DNA of 64,000 bases. Origin: Rubrobacter marinus (GTDB lineage Bacteria > Actinomycetota > Rubrobacteria > Rubrobacterales > Rubrobacteraceae). A program made the position numbers and the translations under genes. The notes under the pieces were generated by a model that was not told the DNA's origin, searched no databases, and was given only the letters and a program-made list of their open reading frames with translations. This document shows positions 1 to 9,939 of this stretch, piece after piece; the stretch's first letter is position 1, and every line of letters starts with the position of its first letter. The DNA lies in assembly GCF_011492965.1 (NCBI RefSeq), contig NZ_CP045121.1:1240001-1304000 (forward strand), written 5' to 3'.

Positions 1-2
1 GG

Positions 3-53
3 GTCGCGACGGCGGCCCTCAGGGTGCTCTCGCGCCTCCCCGGCCTCAAGTAG
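3..53 (+). CDS. C-terminal end of a gene entering from the left (partial)
   Basis: Frame 3 is open from the window edge and reads VATAALRVLSRLPGLK before a TAG stop at 51-53. The G/C-rich third positions fit coding sequence here. The stop overlaps the tail of the convergent gene at 46-1443 by 8 bases. Only 16 codons are visible, so no function can be given, and it may be chance. Confidence 0.3.
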   Translation, partial: VATAALRVLSRLPGLK

Positions 54-1443
54 CCCCGAGAAGGAAGGTCAGGAGCGTGAGGTAGGCCGCGCTCGCGACG
101 GTGAGGACGATGGCGAACTTCCAGTTGCGCTTCGGCCCGATCTCCAATGGGTGCAGCTCCGAGAGCCGGGCGAGCATCGTCACGGAGTTCGAGAAGGGCG
201 TCAGGAGCAGGGCGCACTGCGACCCGAGCAGGATCGCCACGGCCCACAGCGCGGGCGACGGTCCCTCGCTCAAGGGGAAAGCGGTGTTGATGAGCAGCAC
301 CAGCGGCACGACGTGTATGCCGGCCATGAACCCGAGCCCCAGGATGAGCGCGAGCGCGGGCGCGACGAGCGATGGCGGAAGGGCCCCCAGGGCTTCCCCG
401 AGCGGGGCGAGCGCGCCGAGCGCCTCCAGCGAGAGCACCAGGATGCCCGCCGAGACGAAGATGGCGAACTCCGCGTGCGAGGAGACGAGAGAGCCGCGCA
501 CCTCGTCGTTCAGCCTCTGCAGGGGGGACGTACTCCGGAGCAGCACGGTCGCGAGGACCGCGATGGACGCGACCACCACCGCGACGGTGATCGCGATGGC
601 GGCCGTCAGGGAGAGCCCGGGGAGGAGCCGGTTCGCCACCGCGACCGCCGCGACGAGCAGCACGGGGTAGAGGAGCACCGCCGCCGCCCCCCGGTTCAGC
701 GGCGTATCCGGGATGTCCTCGATCTCCCGCTTCCCGCGCTGAGCGACGACGAGCAGCACGACCATGCCCACCACCACGAAGGGGAGCGAGACGGCCAGGA
801 GCGCCCCGTAGGCGACCCCGGTCAGCTCGATGGTCGTCGCGGTCAACAGGTTCAACGTGGTCCACAAAGGGACGAAGGAGAAGGCGCGACCCGCCCACGT
901 CAGCGCCTCCAGGCGCGCGGCCGGCGCCCCGCGCCGTGAGATCACGTCCACGAGCACCAGGGAGCCGACGTCGAGGACCGCGCCCAGGACGTGCCCCAGC
1001 ACCCCCGCGGTCGGGCCGGGGCCCACCCCCCTCCGCGTCAGCGCGCCCATGAGCGCCCGGATCTGGGCGGTGTAGCGCGCCGCCCGGATCGGGTACCCCG
1101 CCGCGCTCAGGACCAGCAGCACCGCGACCACCCCGAAGTACGCCGGGAGCCCCCCGACGAACTCCCCGGCGTCGAACTTCCCCGTGACGATCGCCACCCC
1201 CAGCGCCGCGAGAGCGACGAGGGCGAGCCCCTTGTGGAACGAGCTCGAGAAGGGCACGGACGCCGCGTAGAGGATCAGGCCGGACCCCAGAAAGACCGCC
1301 GTCGCGACCCCCCAACCCGGCGCGAAGGCCGCCACCGCGTAGGCGACCAGAAACACGGCCCCGAGCGGCGCCCGCGCCGCGTCGAGCCAGCGCCGCACCG
1401 CCCCCGAAGAAGCCGGCCTGTCGCCATCCTCCGTCACCCTCAC
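46..1443 (-). CDS. Polytopic membrane protein, ion/solute transporter-like
   Basis: This 465-residue protein is almost entirely hydrophobic, with about 10-12 predicted membrane segments separated by short Arg-containing loops. The N-terminal 20 residues are polar and probably cytoplasmic. A C-terminal stretch LLTPFSNSVTMLARL, followed by ELHPLEIGPKRNWK, has the look of a re-entrant substrate loop of secondary transporters (ArsB/citrate-transporter style), but I recognise no diagnostic family motif. Start: GTG at 1443 preceded by a GGACGGAG purine run; a second GTG two codons in is equally possible. It is transcribed toward the window edge and is divergent from the sigma factor gene. Function unknown beyond transport being likely. 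Confidence 0.75.
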   Translation of the reverse strand: MRVTEDGDRPASSGAVRRWLDAARAPLGAVFLVAYAVAAFAPGWGVATAVFLGSGLILYAASVPFSSSFHKGLALVALAALGVAIVTGKFDAGEFVGGLPAYFGVVAVLLVLSAAGYPIRAARYTAQIRALMGALTRRGVGPGPTAGVLGHVLGAVLDVGSLVLVDVISRRGAPAARLEALTWAGRAFSFVPLWTTLNLLTATTIELTGVAYGALLAVSLPFVVVGMVVLLVVAQRGKREIEDIPDTPLNRGAAAVLLYPVLLVAAVAVANRLLPGLSLTAAIAITVAVVVASIAVLATVLLRSTSPLQRLNDEVRGSLVSSHAEFAIFVSAGILVLSLEALGALAPLGEALGALPPSLVAPALALILGLGFMAGIHVVPLVLLINTAFPLSEGPSPALWAVAILLGSQCALLLTPFSNSVTMLARLSELHPLEIGPKRNWKFAIVLTVASAAYLTLLTFLLGAT

Positions 1444-1727
1444 CTCCGTCCGTCGCGCAAATCCTTCGACCTACCACGCGATTCTACAGGCGGATGCCAG
1501 GCCCCACGCGAAAGTGATCGCGGTCACGAGACCACCAGCGAACCGGCAGCGCTTGATGTAGGCTGCTCCCAATACCGGCGACCCCGGACGCCGCATCCCG
1601 GTGCCCGAAACAGTGCGCAACCAGCAGGTTTGAAATCGGTGATTGTGGGTAAGAACTATTATTGTTATGGTTCTCATGGCGAGCAAGGGGTTTGGCCGAT
1701 GGGCAGGATCGAGGGGTCAGCCGGGGG
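1444..1727. other. Non-coding region between the transporter-like gene and the sigma factor promoter
   Basis: No convincing gene on either strand; open frames here have random codon use. The stretch 1620-1700 is clearly richer in A/T than the flanks and holds an inverted AGAAC / GTTCT pair (about 1653-1675) that could be a protein-binding site. It should contain the promoter of the minus-strand gene, but I could not place one. Confidence 0.5.
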
Positions 1728-1755
1728 TTGACGTATCGGCGGGAGGGTGTATACT
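1728..1755 (+). promoter_or_regulatory. Strong sigma-70-type promoter of the sigma factor gene
   Basis: TTGACG at 1728-1733 and TATACT at 1750-1755 are separated by 16 bases, close to the vegetative consensus. The start codon of the sigma factor lies about 170 bases downstream of the expected transcription start, so the mRNA would have a long untranslated leader. Confidence 0.75.
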
Positions 1756-1931
1756 TCGTGAGTGGAGTTAGCACTACAATCTGTTTTTTGTTTCCCTAAA
1801 CCCGGTTAAACAAATCAGGGCGGTACCAACCAGGTAGTGTGCTTTCGGATGGGTTCGTGAGCGAGCCATCTGGAGACGGTGCGGTTGAGGTGTCGTGGGC
1901 CGGGCGGGGCAGTTTCTCAGGAGGAGAGAGT

Positions 1932-2801
1932 ATGGCAGCTAAAAATGACAAGAACGCGGTGCGTGACGCCGAGACGCCGGAGCTTCTGGCGAAGTACCTG
2001 GCGCACATCGGCCAGGGCGACCTCCTCACGCACGCCGAGGAGATCGACCTCTCCAACAGGGCCAAGGCCGGGGACAGGAGGGCGCGCCAGAAGCTGATCG
2101 AGAAGAACCTCAGGCTCGTCGTCAGCGTCGCCAAGAAGTACCGCGGCATGGGGCTCCCCTTCGAGGACCTCATCCAGGAGGGGAACATCGGCCTGATGAA
2201 GGCCGTCGAGAAGTTCGACCCCGACCGCGGCTTCCGGTTCTCCACGTACGCCACGTGGTGGGTGAGGCAGGCGGTGCAGCGGGCGGTGGCCGACAAGGGG
2301 CGCACCATTCGGGTGCCGGTGCACATGACCGAGAAGATCCGGAAGATGGCTCGCGCCTACAACGAGCTCTCCGCGGAGCTCGATCGGTCGCCGACCGACG
2401 CCGAGGTCGCGGGCAGGCTCGAGTGGAGCGTGAGTGACGTGCGCGACGTCAAGGACGCGATGCCGGACGCGACGAGCCTCAACCAGCCCCTGGGCTCCGA
2501 CTCCGACGCCTCCGAGATCGGCGAGTTCGTCGAGGACGAGCGGGCCTCGGACACGGCCGGTGAGGTCATGCGGGAGATGGAGACCGAGGGCCTCGGGGCC
2601 GCCATCGAGCGGCTCCCGGAGCGCCAGCGCTACGTCCTCGTGCGCCGCTACGGCCTCGACGAGCGCGACCCGGCCACCCTCGCGGAGCTCAGCGATGAGC
2701 TGGGCGTCTCCCGCGAGAGGGTCCGCCAGCTCCAGCGCGAGGCCGAGCGTATGCTCAAGAGCGGCGAGTACGGCCATCTCCTGGCCGGCGCCGCGGCGTA
2801 A
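1932..2801 (+). CDS. RNA polymerase sigma factor, RpoD/SigA family (group 1 or 2)
   Basis: A 289-residue sigma-70 factor. Region 1.2 ([14 protein letters not shown], residues about 16-29) is followed by region 2 with the core-binding [27 protein letters not shown] block split across residues 60-90, and by the -10 recognition segment [17 protein letters not shown]. Region 3 and a region 4 helix-turn-helix ([20 protein letters not shown]) follow. There is no long acidic region 1.1, so it resembles the short primary or group 2 factors of actinobacteria (SigB/HrdB type); which one cannot be decided here. The frame is open from 1839, but I place the start at ATG 1932 because it has a perfect AGGAGGAGAGAG ribosome site. 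It is monocistronic: own promoter at 1728 and a terminator right after the stop. Confidence 0.93.
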   Translation: MAAKNDKNAVRDAETPELLAKYLAHIGQGDLLTHAEEIDLSNRAKAGDRRARQKLIEKNLRLVVSVAKKYRGMGLPFEDLIQEGNIGLMKAVEKFDPDRGFRFSTYATWWVRQAVQRAVADKGRTIRVPVHMTEKIRKMARAYNELSAELDRSPTDAEVAGRLEWSVSDVRDVKDAMPDATSLNQPLGSDSDASEIGEFVEDERASDTAGEVMREMETEGLGAAIERLPERQRYVLVRRYGLDERDPATLAELSDELGVSRERVRQLQREAERMLKSGEYGHLLAGAAA

Positions 2802-2823
2802 CCTCGAAGCACAGATGATTTGC

Positions 2824-2860
2824 GAGAAGGGAGTCCCTTGCGGGGCTCCCTTTCTCTTGC
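2824..2860 (+). terminator. Rho-independent terminator after the sigma factor gene
   Basis: AGGGAGTCCC, loop TTGC, GGGGCTCCCT, then TTTCTCTT: a 10-pair stem with one G-T pair and a pyrimidine tail, 23 bases after the stop codon. The clpS gene converges from the other side. Confidence 0.85.
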
Positions 2861-2910
2861 CCGGCGGAGTTGTTGGAGCATCGCCGGTCGGGCGGGGGCG
2901 GCTCTGGCGT

Positions 2911-3234
2911 CTAGTCCGAGGCGGGCTCGACGGTCGCGGACATCGAGCCTTTGGAGCGTGGGATAAGGGGGTCGGGGCCGAAGGCGTGGATCTGGTCGCG
3001 CTTGAGCTCGGCCTGCTCCAGGTTCGTGGTCGCCACGACGACCCGGCCGGTCAGGTGCACCTGCATCGCCATCTTCAAGCCGCGCCTCAGGGGGTGTCCG
3101 AAGATCGACTTCAGCATCCGGACCACGTAGTCGAAGCTGTGATCGTCGTCGTCTAGCAGGACGACGTTGTAGGGCGGCATCCCTTCCGTCTTCCGCTTCG
3201 TCTCTTCCCGAGGTCTGGTGATCGTGTCCGTCAT
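2911..3234 (-). CDS. clpS: ATP-dependent Clp protease adaptor ClpS
   Basis: This 107-residue protein matches ClpS, the adaptor that delivers N-degron substrates to the ClpAP/ClpCP protease. The N-terminal 20 residues are Thr/Arg/Lys-rich and flexible. They are followed by the core PPYNVVLLDDDDHSFDYVVRML (acidic substrate-pocket loop plus helix) and by KMAMQVHLTGRVVVATTN, which carries the conserved pocket His. The last 25 residues extend past the usual end. The start at ATG 3234 gives the normal ClpS length; the upstream open frame is Arg/Pro/Ser noise. It lies 25 bases downstream of the enoyl-CoA hydratase on the same strand, so it may be co-transcribed. Confidence 0.92.
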   Translation of the reverse strand: MTDTITRPREETKRKTEGMPPYNVVLLDDDDHSFDYVVRMLKSIFGHPLRRGLKMAMQVHLTGRVVVATTNLEQAELKRDQIHAFGPDPLIPRSKGSMSATVEPASD

Positions 3235-3259
3235 CGTCGCTTGAAGGGGCTTGCGGGGG

Positions 3260-4054
3260 CTAGCGGCCCTGCCACTCCGGCTTGCGCTTCTCGAGAAAGG
3301 CGCACATGCCCTCCTGGGCGTCGGCGAAGGTGGCGTTAAACGACATGACCTCCTTCGTGTAGGCGTAGGCCCCATCCGTGGGCATCTCCGACTGCTTGTA
3401 GAAGGCGGCCTTGCCGACGCCGACGACGAGCGGGCTGGCCTCGGAGATCTTAGCGGCCAGGGCGTCCACCGCGCCGTCGAGCTCCTCGGGGGGGACCACC
3501 CTGTTGACGAGGCCGATGCGCAGCGCCTCGTCGGCGGGGACGAAGTCGCCGGTGAGGAGCATCTCCATCGACTTCTTCTGTCCGACGGCGCGGGAGAGCG
3601 CGACCATCGGGGTCGAGCAGAACAGCCCGATCTTGACGCCCGGGGTGGCGAAGCTCGCCTCGGACGACGCGACGACCAGGTCGCAGGTCGCGGCGAGCTG
3701 GCATCCGGCGGCGGTCGCGATGCCGTGGACGCGCGCGATCACGGGTTGCGGGACGGACCGTATGGCGTCCATCAACTCGCAGCAGACGTCGAAGGTGTGG
3801 CGGTAGAAGTCCGGGTCCTGCCCGACCATCTCCGACAGGTCGTGCCCGGCGCAGAAGCCGGGGCCCTCGCCCGCGAGGACCACGACGGAGATGCTCTTGT
3901 CCTCGCCGATGGCCTCGAAGCAGCTCGTGAGCTCCCTCATGTGGTCGAGGGAGAGCGCGTTGCGCCTCTTCGGACGGTTCATGGTGACGCGAGCGGTGCT
4001 GCCGTCCCTCTCGTACAGGATGTGCTCGTAGGCGCCTTGCTCGGCTTCTATCAT
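3260..4054 (-). CDS. Enoyl-CoA hydratase/isomerase family protein
   Basis: A 264-residue crotonase-fold protein of standard length. The first oxyanion-hole block is visible as VVVLAGEGPGFCAGHDLSEM (residues about 58-77). The second, HGIATAAGCQLAATCDL, sits at about 109-125. The usual catalytic Glu positions are not both obvious (SFATPGVKIGLF region), which is typical of the ECHDC3-like branch, so the exact reaction (hydratase, isomerase or other acyl-CoA chemistry) is open. Start ATG 4054 follows AAGGAGGTCGGCG. It probably forms a minus-strand unit with clpS downstream. The nearby acyl-CoA synthetase at 5413-6987 suggests fatty-acid or carboxylic-acid catabolism. Confidence 0.9.
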   Translation of the reverse strand: MIEAEQGAYEHILYERDGSTARVTMNRPKRRNALSLDHMRELTSCFEAIGEDKSISVVVLAGEGPGFCAGHDLSEMVGQDPDFYRHTFDVCCELMDAIRSVPQPVIARVHGIATAAGCQLAATCDLVVASSEASFATPGVKIGLFCSTPMVALSRAVGQKKSMEMLLTGDFVPADEALRIGLVNRVVPPEELDGAVDALAAKISEASPLVVGVGKAAFYKQSEMPTDGAYAYTKEVMSFNATFADAQEGMCAFLEKRKPEWQGR

Positions 4055-4085
4055 CGCCGACCTCCTTGTCGTCGGTACGGGGTTC

Positions 4086-4646
4086 CTATGGCTGGTGTCG
4101 TGGGCCGCATCGCCTCGCCATCTCCACGACCTTGCGGACCGTCCGCCAGTTTCGGCCGGTTACCGGGATGCCGAGCCCCTTCTCTACCCTTGCGGCGAGC
4201 CTGGACCTTCCTATGCCGTCGGGCGCGTGCAGGTAAAAGACGCCGTCCTCGAGAGCGAACCGCTCGCGATCGCTCCTCGCCACATCGAGGGCGTCGAGGT
4301 CCGGGTCCGTCGGCGTCGAAACCGGAAAGTACAGGTGCAGCGTCTTGGCCTCCGGTTCCGCTTCGGGGAACGGGTTGGACTCCATGGCCTTCTCCAACTC
4401 CTCCGGCCTCAGCAGCATCACTAGAGGCTCGAAACCGTGGCTGCGCCGGATCTCGGCCCTTATCCTTTTCGAGAGCGTCCGCGCGTCTTCTTCGTTCCGA
4501 AAGACCGCGTTGCCGCTCTGGATGTAGGTCTCGACGTCCCGTGAGCCGAGGCCCTCCAGCAGGGCCACGAGTTCCTTCATCGGCAGCACGTTGTTTCCGC
4601 CGACGTTTATGCCCCTGAAGAGCGCGACGTAAGTGTTCACCACCAC
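4086..4646 (-). CDS. DUF1697 family protein
   Basis: This 186-residue protein begins MVVNTYVALFRGINVGG, the signature opening of DUF1697, followed by LPMKELVALLEGLGSRDVETYIQSGN and the family C-terminal block ARVEKGLGIPVTGRNWRTV. The family is small, cytosolic and of unknown biochemical function. It sits 31 bases upstream of the enoyl-CoA hydratase on the same strand. Nothing in the context gives a role. Confidence 0.88.
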   Translation of the reverse strand: MVVNTYVALFRGINVGGNNVLPMKELVALLEGLGSRDVETYIQSGNAVFRNEEDARTLSKRIRAEIRRSHGFEPLVMLLRPEELEKAMESNPFPEAEPEAKTLHLYFPVSTPTDPDLDALDVARSDRERFALEDGVFYLHAPDGIGRSRLAARVEKGLGIPVTGRNWRTVRKVVEMARRCGPRHQP

Positions 4647-4731
4647 ACCTTACCGAGCGGCGATCGGTTTGCCTACGCTCGATCCGCAAAGCCGGACCCG
4701 GATGTCGACACCTCTCACGCGGGGCAGCCTC

Positions 4732-5406
4732 CTAAACCTCCTCCTCACGCACCTCGACGGGCTCCACGCGCCCCCCGAACTCGACCGCGCCGTCCGCCAG
4801 CGGCCGGGCGTGGATGCGGGAGCCCCTTCCCTGGCGGATGGAGATCGTCCGGCCCAGCGCCGCGCAGAGCCGCGCCGCGAACGACCCGGTCGCCTCGTCC
4901 TCGACGATCCCGAGCTCCGAGACGAAGACCCTCACGCGCACCCGCCCCTCCGCCTCGTCCTCCCACGCCCACGCCCCCACGAGCTCCTTCCCCTCCGGCG
5001 GCCCGTCGAGGGAGTCCACCTCGGCGGGGGAGGGCAGCTTCAGGAGCTCGAACGGCGGCGACCACTCGGGCCGTCCGGTGACGAAGACGGAAGCGCCCTC
5101 CACGCGCACCGCGACCTCGCCTGCGGGCGGCCGGAGCGCGGGAACCTCGTAGCCCTCCCGGAGGAGGGTCCAGGCGGTGCCGACGAGGGGGTGACCGGCG
5201 AACGGGAGCTCCGCCGTCGGGGTGAAGATGCGGAGCTTGCCACCCTCCGCGTCGTCCACGAAGACCGTCTCCGAGAAGCCGAGGCGGGTGGCGACGGCCT
5301 GGCGGGCGCTCTGGGGGACTGTGGGGCCGTCCAGGAAGACCCCGAGCGGGTTGCCGCCGGAGCCGTCCTCGCCGACAAAGACCTTGAGGACGTGGAGGTT
5401 CGGCAT
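4732..5406 (-). CDS. PhzF-like isomerase/epimerase family protein
   Basis: A 224-residue protein of the PhzF/diaminopimelate-epimerase-like fold. The N-terminal half shows GGNPLGVFLDGP, GFSETVFVDD with the conserved catalytic-type Glu, and TPTAELPFAGHPLVGTAW (residues about 60-77). The C-terminal half contains VEDEATGSFAARLCAAL, the second anion-binding block. It is shorter than typical PhzF members (about 260-300), mainly in the central region, although both lobes are present. Substrate unknown. It is 7 bases downstream of the acyl-CoA synthetase stop and likely in one operon with it. Confidence 0.88.
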   Translation of the reverse strand: MPNLHVLKVFVGEDGSGGNPLGVFLDGPTVPQSARQAVATRLGFSETVFVDDAEGGKLRIFTPTAELPFAGHPLVGTAWTLLREGYEVPALRPPAGEVAVRVEGASVFVTGRPEWSPPFELLKLPSPAEVDSLDGPPEGKELVGAWAWEDEAEGRVRVRVFVSELGIVEDEATGSFAARLCAALGRTISIRQGRGSRIHARPLADGAVEFGGRVEPVEVREEEV

Positions 5407-5412
5407 CGAGGG

Positions 5413-6987
5413 TTAGTTCACCTTCCTGTCGCGGCCGGACCACTCCTTGTCGCGAAGGACGAACTTCTGGACCTTGCCGGTCGCGGTCTTCGGGAGGTCG
5501 CCGAACTCGATGGCGGCGGGGGCCTTGAAGCGTGCGATCCGCTCCTTGACGAAACCTATAAGCTCCTCTTCCGTCGTCTCCTGGCCCTTCTTGAGGGTGA
5601 CGAAGGCCTTCGGGCGCTCGCCCCACTTCTCGTCGGGGATGGCGACCACGGCGGATTCCATCACCGCCGGGTGCTTGTCTATCGCCTGCTCGATCTCGAT
5701 CGTCGAGATGTTCTCGCCGCCGGAGATGATCACGTCCTTGGAGCGGTCCCGGATCTCGACGTACCCGTCCGGGTGCCAGACGGCGACGTCGCCGGAGTGG
5801 TACCAGCCGCCCTCGAAGGCTTCCTCGGTCGCCTCCTCGTTGTCCAGGTAGCCCTTCATGACCATGTTGCCGTGCATGACGATCTCGCCCATCGTCTCCC
5901 CGTCGCGCTTCACGTCGTTCATGTTCTCGTCGACGACGCGCACGAGGTCGGAGGTGACGTAGCCCTGGCCCTGGCGCGCCAGGAGGCTCGCGTGCTCCTC
6001 GGGGTCCTTCTCCTCCCACTCCTTGCGGGGGGCGCTGGTCGTGATCGGGCCGTAGGTCTCGGTGAGGCCGTAGATGTGCAGCGGGCGGATGTTGAGCTCG
6101 GCGAGCTGGGAGATCAGGGTGGGCGACGGCGGGGCCCCGGCGATGGCGGCCGTCACCTTCGAGTCGAGCTTCCCGGCCTCCTCGGCGTTGACGATGCCGA
6201 TCTGCACGGTCGGGGCGGCGCAGTAGTGGGTTATGCCCTCCTCCTCGAACTTCTCCCAGATTCTCGGGGGCTCGACCTTTCTGAGGCAGACGTGCGTCCC
6301 CGCGACCGCCGTGACGGCCCACGGGTAGGTCCAGCCGTTGCAGTGGAACATCGGGAGGGTCCACAGGTACTTCGTCTCGTAGCCCATCCCGGTCTCGATG
6401 GCGTTGCCCAGGGCGCAGAGGTAGGCCCCGCGGTGCGAGTACATCACGCCCTTCGGCCTGCCGGTCGTGCCGGAGGTGTAGTTGACGGAGATCGTCTCCT
6501 CCTCGTCCTCCAGCACGCTCTGGACGGGCTCTGTCGAGCCCCCGGCGAGGTAGTCCTCGTAGGGATCACCGGCCTCGCCGGTGTCGTCTATGCGGACCCT
6601 CTCTATGCCCTGGTCCACCCCTTCGAGGAGACCTTCCAGCTCCGCGTCGGCGAAGACCATCCGCGCCCTGGAGTGCTCGACGATGTAGGCGACCTCGTCC
6701 TTGCCGAGGCGGGTGTTCACGGCGACGAGGACGAGCCCCGCGGCCGGGACGGCGAAGTGGGCCTCCAGAAGCGGCGGGATGTTCGGGCAGAGGAAGGCGA
6801 CGCGGTCCCCCTTGCGAAAGCCCGCGTCCTTCAAGCGCGAGGCGAGGCGGTTTACCCGCTCCTCGAGCTCCCTGTAGGTGTAGCGGCGTTCGCCGTGGAC
6901 GACGGCGGTCTTCTCCGAAAACATGTAGGCGCTGCGCCTCAGAAAGCTCACCGGCGTCAGCTCGGTGCGGTAGACCTTCTCGCTCAT
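5413..6987 (-). CDS. AMP-dependent acyl-CoA synthetase (fatty-acid/carboxylate-CoA ligase)
   Basis: A 524-residue ANL-superfamily enzyme that should activate a carboxylic acid to its CoA thioester through an acyl-adenylate. The P-loop-like A3 motif VNYTSGTTGRPKGVMYSHRG is near residue 170. The aromatic/acid motif YGLTETYGP is near 300. GGWYHSGDVAVWHPDGY carries the ribose-binding Asp, and the hinge RSKDVIISGGENIS and the catalytic C-terminal Lys in LPKTATGKVQKF are all intact. The family resembles medium/long-chain or dimethylsulfoniopropionate-type ligases; the substrate cannot be read from sequence. I choose ATG 6987 (MSEKVYRTE) because GGGAAGGGG lies just upstream, although the frame is open to 7011. 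It is followed at once by the PhzF-like gene. Confidence 0.92.
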   Translation of the reverse strand: MSEKVYRTELTPVSFLRRSAYMFSEKTAVVHGERRYTYRELEERVNRLASRLKDAGFRKGDRVAFLCPNIPPLLEAHFAVPAAGLVLVAVNTRLGKDEVAYIVEHSRARMVFADAELEGLLEGVDQGIERVRIDDTGEAGDPYEDYLAGGSTEPVQSVLEDEEETISVNYTSGTTGRPKGVMYSHRGAYLCALGNAIETGMGYETKYLWTLPMFHCNGWTYPWAVTAVAGTHVCLRKVEPPRIWEKFEEEGITHYCAAPTVQIGIVNAEEAGKLDSKVTAAIAGAPPSPTLISQLAELNIRPLHIYGLTETYGPITTSAPRKEWEEKDPEEHASLLARQGQGYVTSDLVRVVDENMNDVKRDGETMGEIVMHGNMVMKGYLDNEEATEEAFEGGWYHSGDVAVWHPDGYVEIRDRSKDVIISGGENISTIEIEQAIDKHPAVMESAVVAIPDEKWGERPKAFVTLKKGQETTEEELIGFVKERIARFKAPAAIEFGDLPKTATGKVQKFVLRDKEWSGRDRKVN

Positions 6988-7114
6988 GGGGGATCCCCTT
7001 CCCTGTCTCACGACCCTTCCCGGGCTCCGCCACAGTATAGGGGCGTGCTCCCGAGCGGGGCCTTATACAAGAGGGGTAAGATGCCGTGGGACACGCGAGA
7101 AGGGGGTCGGGGGC

Positions 7115-7990
7115 ATGGAGAAGCGCAGGCTGGGCCGCGTCGGGCGGACGAACTCGGTGCTCGTCTTCGGCGGGGCCGCTCTTTCGGAGGTCACAGAGGA
7201 AGAGGCGGACCGCGCGATCTCCCTCGCCCTCGACGCCGGGATCGACCACTTTGACACCGCCGCGGGCTACGGCGACTCGGAGCTCCACTACGGGCGCTGG
7301 ATGGGGGAGATGGGGCGCAGGATCTTCCTCTCCACCAAGACCGGCGAGCGCGAAGGGGACGCGGCGCGGCGCGAGATCGAGGCCTCCCTCGAACGCCTCC
7401 GCGTGGACAGCGTCGACCTCATACAGCTGCACGCCGTCGGCGACCTCGCGGATCTCGACCGGGCAACGGGCCTCGACGGCGCCCTCCACGCCGCCGTCGC
7501 GGCGAGGGACGAGGGCCTCGTCCGGGCCATCGGCATCACCGGCCACGGCCACGAGGCGCCCGCCACGCACCTCGAAGCTCTCCGCCGCTACCCGTTCGAT
7601 TCCGTGCTCACCCCCTGGAACCACGTGCTCGGCCGGGACGAGGCCTACCGCCGGGACTTCGAGGCGCTGGTGGAGGAGGTGAGGCGCCAGGACGCGGGGC
7701 TGCTGACCATCAAGACGGTTTCCAGGAGAAACTGGCCCGAGGGGGACCCGCTGGGCGAGCAGCGCTACGCCACCTGGTACGAGCCCTTCGACGAGCGGGA
7801 GAAGGTCCGAGCCGCCGTCGCGTGGGCGCTCTCCTACGCGGAGATCACCGGCCTCCCGACCGTGGGCGACGCACGCCTCCTGCCGCTCATGATCGAGGCC
7901 GAGAGGGAGCGGATGCCCCTCGAAGAGGCGGAGGAGGTGCTCTCCGGCGCCGCCGGATACTCCTCGCCCTTTATCTCCGTCCCGTTCTAG
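7115..7990 (+). CDS. Aldo/keto reductase family protein
   Basis: This 291-residue protein opens with RRLGRVGRTNSVLVFGGAA, the AKR barrel start. It keeps GIDHFDTAAGYGDSE (catalytic Asp and Tyr, residues about 41-55), IFLSTKTG (Lys) and VDLIQLHAV (His). The NADPH-binding C-terminus is present but short. It belongs to the bacterial AKR branch often annotated only as oxidoreductase. Start ATG 7115 follows AGAAGGGGGTC. It is divergent from the acyl-CoA synthetase, sharing a 127-base intergenic region with it. Confidence 0.9.
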   Translation: MEKRRLGRVGRTNSVLVFGGAALSEVTEEEADRAISLALDAGIDHFDTAAGYGDSELHYGRWMGEMGRRIFLSTKTGEREGDAARREIEASLERLRVDSVDLIQLHAVGDLADLDRATGLDGALHAAVAARDEGLVRAIGITGHGHEAPATHLEALRRYPFDSVLTPWNHVLGRDEAYRRDFEALVEEVRRQDAGLLTIKTVSRRNWPEGDPLGEQRYATWYEPFDEREKVRAAVAWALSYAEITGLPTVGDARLLPLMIEAERERMPLEEAEEVLSGAAGYSSPFISVPF

Positions 7991-8146
7991 GTGGGCGCGG
8001 ACGCGACGCCTGGTAATCTCCGAGGCCGAACGAGAGCTACCCTAGAGGAAGGACGCCGTGCAGAGCCGGGAGCCCGGTAGGCCGCAGGTGCAGACTACGC
8101 CCATCGGCGCCTCGGGATGGGCCAATGGACCGGGGCCACGGGATGA

Positions 8147-9551
<1,405 letters not shown>

Positions 9552-9650
9552 CACCGGCAGGCGGGCAGGAGGTCGAGATCTGGGCCCTTGACCTCCTGCC
9601 CGCCCCGGGAACTATTGCCTGGTTGCATATAGTTGCGTCCGGCAGCTTGT

Positions 9651-9679
9651 TTGACAGAACGAAACTACTTCTTTATTCT
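9651..9679 (+). promoter_or_regulatory. Near-consensus sigma-70 promoter upstream of the SRPBCC gene
   Basis: TTGACA at 9651-9656, 17-base spacer, TATTCT at 9674-9679. It is one of the best promoters in the window. The next convincing start codon is 260 bases downstream, so the transcript has a long leader that includes the hairpin at 9734-9761. Confidence 0.75.
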
Positions 9680-9733
9680 CCCCGGTACGGCAGGAGCTTG
9701 GGGGCTTTTGCTTGGGGAAAGGAAAAGTGCGTT

Positions 9734-9761
9734 GGGGGGCGTCGTCCAAACGGCGCCCCCC
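9734..9761 (+). other. Very stable G/C hairpin in the SRPBCC leader; 9552-9939 otherwise empty
   Basis: GGGGGGCG at 9734-9741 pairs with CGCCCCCC at 9754-9761, with an inner CG/CG pair. No U tract follows, so it is not a classical terminator; it could be an attenuator or an RNA-stability element. I recognise no riboswitch class and no gene in the 388 bases between the GH1 stop and the SRPBCC start. Confidence 0.45.
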
Positions 9762-9939
9762 GCGCGTATCGAGACGGTGGCTCGGGTGAGGGTCGGCGCG
9801 CTCTGGGCGTTTGCGCGAGGTTTCGTGGGTCTGGGGTCTACGTCGCCGTTGCCGCTCTTCGCGGGGTGAGCGTCTGTTTTGCAGTTCTCGGGTGCGGGTA
9901 GGAGTCAGGGGACGTACGGAAGCTGTGATAGGAGGATGT

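Noticed and set aside
1651-1676. AGAAC ... GTTCT inverted pair as a LexA or Fur box
   Set aside because: The 13-base gap does not fit GAAC-N4-GTTC, and the A/T-rich centre matches no Fur pattern well enough.
1768-1776. CIRCE-like half site TTAGCACTA near the sigma factor promoter
   Set aside because: The second arm (GAGTGCTAA at a 9-base distance) is missing, so HrcA control is not supported.
9734-9761. Leader hairpin as a riboswitch (for example c-di-AMP or c-di-GMP class)
   Set aside because: Only a simple G/C stem is visible; none of the conserved single-stranded elements of those classes were found.
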